A stretch of 64,000 bases of DNA, from NCBI GenBank assembly GCA_046350115.1, contig JAXMAZ010000024.1, positions 44,060-108,059 on the forward strand, written 5' to 3'. Below are positions 59,846 through 64,000 of the stretch, one piece after another. Source of the stretch: JAXMAZ01 sp046350115 (lineage in GTDB: Bacteria > Planctomycetota > Planctomycetia > Gemmatales > Gemmataceae). The notes below the pieces were generated by a model. It saw nothing but the letters and a program-made list of their open reading frames with translations. It searched no databases and was not told the origin of the DNA. Position 1 is the stretch's first letter, and the number at the start of each line of letters is the position of its first letter. Position numbers and translations under genes: made by a program.

Positions 59846-59955
59846 GTAGGGCAGGTCAAGCGCCGGCTGGACGCGCCCGACCCGCCGAAAGTGGCAATCG
59901 GTTCACGACCGTTCCGGCGGGTCGGCGCCCGCAGAGCCCGGCTTGACCCGCCCTA
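59846..59955. repeat. Family B2-type inverted repeat (TAGGGCAGGTCAAGC)
   Basis: Outer arms TAGGGCAGGTCAAGC (59846-59860) and GCTTGACCCGCCCTA (59941-59955), with further pairing of GACCCGCCGAA and TTCCGGCGGGTC inside. It lies between the two permease genes of the export operon, 14 bases past the stop of the upstream one. Confidence 0.8.
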
Positions 59956-59968
59956 ACACCAAACAATC

Positions 59969-61474
59969 TCACGCCACTTGCGCGAACACTTCGCTCACCT
60001 TCACCTTGCGGGCGTTCCAGCTCGGCAGGGCCGCCCCGACCAGCCCGACCATCACCCCCAGGATCGGGCCGTACACCAGGATGATCCACGGGGAGTTGAA
60101 GTTGTCGAAGAACTTGAAGCTGCCGCCGACCGCCTTGTTGGCCGCGCTGATGGCCTGCGGCAGGAAGTACACCGTCCAGGTGCTCAGCATCCCGCCGTAC
60201 ACCCCGATCAGCACCGCCTCGGACACGATCATCCCCATCACCTGCCACGGCTGGAAGCCGAGTACCTTGAGCACCGCCATCTCGGTCCACCGCTCCCGGA
60301 CGCCGATGGTGATGGTGATGCCGATGACCAGGCACATGATGACCACCACGGCCGGCATGATCAGGTACTTCATCCCCCAGAAGATGTCCTTGAGCGGCTC
60401 CATGAACGACTGGACGGCGGCGCTGAACGTCTCCATCTTGACGGCCGGGGCGCTGAACGTCTTCGGGTCGTTGACGATGGCCGCCAGCTGCTGGTACGCC
60501 TCCTTGTTCGGCATCCGCACCCACACCAGGTTGATGCACCGGTCGGCCAGCGGGTGGGGCTTGCCGGTCTTCTTCTGGTGGGCGTCCAGGAGCGAGTCCA
60601 GGTAGTCGTACCGCATGGCGGCGGCCATCCCGAGCGGGCTGTTCGACGGGAACGCGCCGATGATGGTGAACTCGAACTCCAGGTCCTTGTAGTTCATCCC
60701 GTACAGCTTGAACTGGTCGCCCACCTTCAAGCCGAGGATCTTCAGCCGCTCCTCCCCGACCACCACGTACCGCCGGTCCTGGGCGGCCAGGTCGATCACC
60801 CGGCACAGCTCGGCCCAGTCGTCGTCCCCCAGGTCGGCCTTGCTCAGCCCGTGGGTGGCCATCATCTCCTGGCGGATGGCGTCCGGCTGCAGGGCGAACA
60901 GGAACATGCTGTTCTCCTGCGAGATCTTGGTCAGGTCGGTGGTGCCGACGACGAACGTCCAGGTCATGAAGTTCTTCTCGACGTCGGCCGGCTGGTACTC
61001 CTTCGGCAGCTTGTCCCGGATGATCCCCTTGAGCTGGCCCGGGTACCCGGGCGGGAGCTGGCTGGGCAGCCCGAACTTCTCGGTCATCAGGACGATCTGG
61101 GCGCCCTCCTTCTCGGCGGTGAACTTGTCGATCGCCTTCATGATGCTGAACAGGAAGGTGAGCATCCCGGTCAGGACGAACAGGGCGACGTAGGTGAGGG
61201 CGGTGCGGAGCAGGTTCCGCCGCAGGGACCGGAACACCAGCCCGCCGATCTTGCTGTACTTGCCGACCGGGTCGGGGGAGTTCTGGACCACCACCAGCCC
61301 GAGTTCCATCAGCCCGAGGGCGCCGAAGAACACCGGCAGGCTGGCGACGGCCAGCAGGGTGAGGGTGAAGATCAGCCCGATCAGGGCCATGGCGGCGTAC
61401 AGGGCCAGTTGCAACAGCGACGGGTCCGGCGGCTGGCCGAACCCGGACGCGTACTGGGCCATGTCGGGGGACAT
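59969..61474 (-). CDS. FtsX/MacB-type ABC permease
   Basis: 501 residues. The N-terminal part has two spans (LALYAAMALIGLIFTLTLLA, 'VASLPVFFGALGLMELGLVV'). Then the MacB-type core follows: 'SLRRNLLRTALTYVALFVLT' (first core span), a periplasmic domain of about 220 residues ('AQDRRYVVVGEERLKILGLK', 'DLEFEFTIIGAFPSNSPLGM'), and three C-terminal FtsX spans ('YLIMPAVVVIMCLVIGITIT', 'RERWTEMAVLKVLGFQPWQV', 'ILGVMVGLVGAALPSWNARK'). The conserved ExAVLKVLGFQ segment contacts the ATPase. It works in a tripartite-like exporter with the MFP and ATPase encoded upstream; the cargo is unknown. Confidence 0.92.
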   Translation of the reverse strand: MSPDMAQYASGFGQPPDPSLLQLALYAAMALIGLIFTLTLLAVASLPVFFGALGLMELGLVVVQNSPDPVGKYSKIGGLVFRSLRRNLLRTALTYVALFVLTGMLTFLFSIMKAIDKFTAEKEGAQIVLMTEKFGLPSQLPPGYPGQLKGIIRDKLPKEYQPADVEKNFMTWTFVVGTTDLTKISQENSMFLFALQPDAIRQEMMATHGLSKADLGDDDWAELCRVIDLAAQDRRYVVVGEERLKILGLKVGDQFKLYGMNYKDLEFEFTIIGAFPSNSPLGMAAAMRYDYLDSLLDAHQKKTGKPHPLADRCINLVWVRMPNKEAYQQLAAIVNDPKTFSAPAVKMETFSAAVQSFMEPLKDIFWGMKYLIMPAVVVIMCLVIGITITIGVRERWTEMAVLKVLGFQPWQVMGMIVSEAVLIGVYGGMLSTWTVYFLPQAISAANKAVGGSFKFFDNFNSPWIILVYGPILGVMVGLVGAALPSWNARKVKVSEVFAQVA

Positions 61475-61519
61475 GCGGGGATCCTCGTTCGGTCGGCCCT
61501 TGGGTCGGGGCGGGCGGTC

Positions 61520-61855
61520 AACCTAACCCCCCGTCCCCCTTCCCTAAGAGGGAAGGGGGAGCGAGCGGGGCGCTCGGCAAGGCAAAGACTCCCGGTCCGG
61601 GGGTGCCCCAGCCCCGCAACCCTAACCCCCGGCCCCCTTCCCTGAGAGGGAAGGGGGAGCCGGTGGGGCGCTCCCACCGCTCAGAACCGAATGCACTGGC
61701 CCGGACTGTCATCCCGCTTGCTCCCCCTTCCCTCTCGGGAAGGGGGCCGGGGTGGGTTGCGGGGGCCAGCACCCCCAGACCTGAAATCACTTCTCCGGAC
61801 GTTCAGCCCGCTTGCTCCCCCCTTCCCTCGTAGGGAAGGGGGCCGAGAGTGGGAT
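61520..61855. repeat. Tandem array of four CCCTTCCCT hairpins in the 61475-61863 gap
   Basis: The 389-base gap holds no gene but four hairpins of one type, each CCCCCTTCCCT, a 2-4 base loop, AGGGAAGGGGG, around 61528, 61636, 61719 and 61817. Between them lie related GGGGCGCTC and CCCC(A)GNCC phrases. They resemble family A (C-rich arms around a short loop) but with a different core. Frames read as 'SPFPLREGGRG' peptides and are not coding. Confidence 0.85.
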
Positions 61856-61863
61856 TTGACCCT

Positions 61864-62582
61864 TCACCCCACGGCGGCGGCCAGAACTCCGGCGCCCGGC
61901 CGGCGTCCACCCGGCCGGCCCCTTCTCCAGGTGCACCAGCCGCTGCGCTTGCGGGCGGCGGCGTGCAGGTCGTGCGTCACCATGATGATCGTCTTGCCCA
62001 GCTCGCTGCGGAGGATCTCCAGCAGGTTGAGGGCGTCGTCGGCGGACTTGGCGTCCAGCGCCCGGTCGGCTCGTCGCACACCACGATGATCAGGTCAGTG
62101 ACGATCGCCCGGGCGATGCCCACCCCGCTGGCACTGGCCGCCGGACAGTTGGCCCGGCCGGTGGGTGCATCCGGTCGGACAGGCTGACCAGCCCGAGGGC
62201 CGTCTCCACCTGCGCCCGCCGCGCTGCTCGGCCGGACAGCGGCGGGAGCAACGGCGGCAGCTCGGCGTTCTCGTGGGCGGTGAGCACCACGCAGCGGCAG
62301 GTTGTAGAACTGGAACACGGGCCGACGTTCCGGGTCCGCCACCGGGCCAGCTCGCTCTCGGACAGGTCGAAATTTGTTGGTCGCCGACCCGGATGGTCCC
62401 CTCGGTCCGGGGAGTCGGCGCCCGGCGATCAGGTTGAGGGCGTCGTCTTGCCCGACCCGGACGGCCCCATCAGGGCGATGAACTCGCCTCCCGGACGTCA
62501 GGTTGAGGTCCATGAGCACGTCGATCCGCTCGGCCCCCCGGGTGAACGACACGGAGTCGCGGACTTCGACGATCACGGACAT
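61864..62582 (-). pseudogene. MacB/LolD-type ABC transporter ATP-binding protein, frame-disrupted throughout
   Basis: It starts at the ATG at 62582 (MSVIVEVRD, 'SFTRGAERIDVLMDLNLT'). In order but in changing frames one reads: a remnant of the Walker A region and DALNLIAG, 'FQFYNL' (Q-loop), 'HENAELP' and 'QVETALGLVSLSDRMH', 'GQLSGG'-like signature remnants, VGIARAIVTD, 'IVVCDEPTG' (Walker B), then intact LDAKSADDALNLLEILRSEL and GKTIIMVTHDLHAAA with the switch His, ending at 61864. All parts of a 230-residue ATPase are present, with eight or more single-base losses. A gene this well conserved in content but broken so often points to sequence error rather than slow decay. Confidence 0.82.
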
Positions 62583-62610
62583 GGGGCGGCTCCAGGGGTT
62601 GACCGGGCGG

Positions 62611-62700
62611 CGTCCGGGCGGGCCGGGGGCGTCAGCCCCGGGTGATCGGGCGGCGGTTGCGATTCACCCGGGGGCTGACGCCCCCCGGCTCGCCCGGACG
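62611..62700. repeat. Family C inverted repeat (GGCGTCAGCCCC)
   Basis: Arms 62611-62646 and 62662-62700: CGTCCGGGCGGGCCGGGGGC, then GTCAGCCCCGGGTGA, facing the complement ending GGCTCGCCCGGACG, with one mismatch region and a 15-base loop. The core GGGGGCGTCAGCCCC equals that at 42506-42612. It lies between the MFP and ATPase genes. Confidence 0.85.
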
Positions 62701-62717
62701 CCGACCCAAGCGGGGTG

Positions 62718-63980
62718 TCACTTCTTCTCGGCCCCGGGCATCGGCAGGAACGAGACGACCGCCCCATCTCGGGCTTCAGGAACGTGCCCGGGGCTTCGCC
62801 GTCGGCCAGCTTCACCTTCACCCGCATTCACCGTGTTGTCCGCCCGGTTGGCGATCGGCATGATCCGGTCCAACCGGCCGGTGTACGCCCGGTCCTGGAA
62901 GGCGTCCGCCCGGATCCGGCACGGCTGGCCGACGGTCAGCTTGCTGATGTCCCGCTCCGGGATCTTCAGCTCGGCCTCCAGGTCGGCCAGGTCGGCCATC
63001 TCGCACACCGACCCGCTGCCGCCGGCGAACGCCTGCGGGTTGACCAGGTCGCCCTTCTCGGCCTTCTTGGTCAGGACGGTGCCGGCGATCGGCGCCTTGA
63101 TGACGCAGTTGTCCAGCCGCCACCGGGACTGGACCAGCCGGGCCTGGGCCGCCGCCACCTCCGCCCTGGCCCCGGCCACCTCCGCCTCGGCCGCCTTGAT
63201 CTGCTCCTTCCGCGGGCCTTCCTTGAGCAACGCCAGGTCGGCCTCCAGCTTGGTGATCCGGGCCTCGGCCATGATCACGTCGTTGCGGGCCTGGACCAGC
63301 TCCAGACCGGACGACCCGGAGAACGTCTTCAGCCGCTTCTCCTGGTCCTGGTTCCGGTCCCGCTGGGCCTTGGCCTCGCTGATCTGGGCCTCCACCTGAG
63401 CGATCTCCACCTGGCGGACGCTGGTCGGCAGCAGCCCGGCCAGCTTGGCCTCGGCGGCCAGCAGCCGCTGCCGGGCGCTGGCCAGGGTGGCCTCGGACTC
63501 GTCCACGAACGCCTTGTAGCTGGACGGGTCGATCTTCGCCAGCACCGCCCCCTCGGGGTAGAACTGGCCCTCGACCACGAACAGCTCGATCAGCCGGCCG
63601 CCCACGTCGATCGGGCTGACGGCCAGCTTCCGGGCCGGCACCAGGTAGCCTTTCACCTCCACCTGGATAGTGCCGGACGAGACGATGCCGGTCGCCGAAC
63701 TGCTGGTCGAGGCCGAGGACGTGGTCGTGTTGTCCGGGGCGGCGGCCGCCGCCGCCGACTCGGTCGGCAGCGGGCCGTTCTTGTACGACCGGATGGCCAC
63801 CCCCGCCCAGGTCAGGGCGAGCAGGGCGCACAGCAGCCACGGCAGCCACCCGGACCCGCCCCGGCCGGCCTTGGCCGACCCGAGCTGGCCGTCCAGCCGG
63901 ATCTGCTTCACCCGGGAACGCAGCTCGCCGTTGGCGGCCGGGGGGGCGGCGACCGCGGACGGGAATCGGTTGTCGCTCAT
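62718..63980 (-). CDS. HlyD/MacA/DevB-type membrane fusion protein of an ABC exporter
   Basis: 420 residues from the ATG at 63980 behind GGAGGACCG. One membrane span (about 46-66, LPWLLCALLALTWAGVAIRS), a Ser/Thr/Ala linker, then the first half-lipoyl strand pair ('VGGRLIELFVVEGQFYPEGA', 'VLAKIDPSSYKAFVDESEAT'). A long coiled coil (about 155-290) follows ('EAQISEAKAQRDRNQDQEKR', 'EVAGARAEVAAAQARLVQSR'), then the second half-lipoyl 'NCVIKAPIAGTVLTKKAEKG' and a beta-barrel domain. Near 62826 and 62764 the frame changes and returns; the intended segment is MRVKVKLADGEAPGTFLKPE. It links the inner-membrane ABC parts to the outer layers. It is the first gene of the minus-strand operon. Confidence 0.9.
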   Translation of the reverse strand: MSDNRFPSAVAAPPAANGELRSRVKQIRLDGQLGSAKAGRGGSGWLPWLLCALLALTWAGVAIRSYKNGPLPTESAAAAAAPDNTTTSSASTSSSATGIVSSGTIQVEVKGYLVPARKLAVSPIDVGGRLIELFVVEGQFYPEGAVLAKIDPSSYKAFVDESEATLASARQRLLAAEAKLAGLLPTSVRQVEIAQVEAQISEAKAQRDRNQDQEKRLKTFSGSSGLELVQARNDVIMAEARITKLEADLALLKEGPRKEQIKAAEAEVAGARAEVAAAQARLVQSRWRLDNCVIKAPIAGTVLTKKAEKGDLVNPQAFAGGSGSVCEMADLADLEAELKIPERDISKLTVGQPCRIRADAFQDRAYTGRLDRIMPIANRADNTVNAGEGEAGRRRSPGHVPEARDGAVVSFLPMPGAEKK

Positions 63981-64000
63981 CGGTCCTCCCCCGGGGCGGG

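Noticed and set aside
1..64000. tRNA or rRNA genes, prophage, secondary-metabolite cluster
   Set aside because: None recognised by eye; a covariance-model scan for tRNA could still find one in the gaps.

Overview
The window is about 64 kb of very GC-rich DNA, almost certainly from a planctomycete of the Gemmataceae type. The signs are an N-terminal LEXR-type extracellular motif (LFVEVLETRWLPG), an ECF sigma factor with a membrane-anchored C-terminal extension, a sulfatase beside its formylglycine-generating enzyme, a Gly/Ser-rich cell-surface protein, Gfo/Idh/MocA and SASA-type secreted proteins, and a GldA/GldF/GldG/DUF4340-type ABC cluster. I recognised no rRNA, tRNA, CRISPR array, prophage or biosynthetic cluster.

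Layout. 0-10 kb: end of a dihydroorotase gene, trehalose-phosphate genes otsA-otsB (minus), a 7Fe ferredoxin, ferrochelatase, a beta-propeller-like membrane protein gene cut in two by an IS630 element, carA, and an ECF sigma factor fused to a membrane-spanning tail. 10-25 kb: a peptidase S9 protein fused to a C-terminal HExxH zincin domain and running into the remnant of an SPFH gene, a SASA esterase, an IS701-family element beside a small IS5-like MITE, serine acetyltransferase, an SMP-30 lactonase, a secreted M23-like protein gene cut by an IS5-family element, a lipoprotein and an NtrC-type regulator. 25-43 kb: FadL-like porin, potassium-channel-like protein, a Gly/Ser-rich surface protein, sulfatase plus FGE plus HdeD, TPR proteins, a Gfo/Idh/MocA oxidoreductase, a GGQ release-factor-like protein, a tyrosine phosphatase and three FKBP domains in two adjacent genes. 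43-64 kb: two hypothetical genes, PPP phosphatase, ureohydrolase-like protein, gamma-carbonic-anhydrase-like protein, a degenerate M24 protein, the Gld-like ABC-2 operon (plus strand) and a MacAB/DevBCA-like ABC export operon (minus strand: HlyD-type MFP, ATPase, two FtsX-type permeases).

Two things stand out. First, intergenic gaps are filled with long, often perfect inverted repeats of at least five families. Some are nested in each other, some supply the stop codon of the gene before them, and a recurring GCCCAC-core hairpin looks like a reused terminator. Second, several stretches (IS630 transposase, 44.4-44.6, 51.8-53.2, 58.2-59.8, 61.9-62.6 and 62.75-62.83 kb) carry clusters of single-base frameshifts inside otherwise well conserved genes. 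Many lie at homopolymers. This looks more like local indel errors of an assembly than biology. Two host genes split by IS elements can be rejoined exactly in frame by removing the element and one target-site copy, so those insertions look recent. A sigma-54-like promoter at 18378 precedes a gene-free, structured stretch that could be a small RNA.
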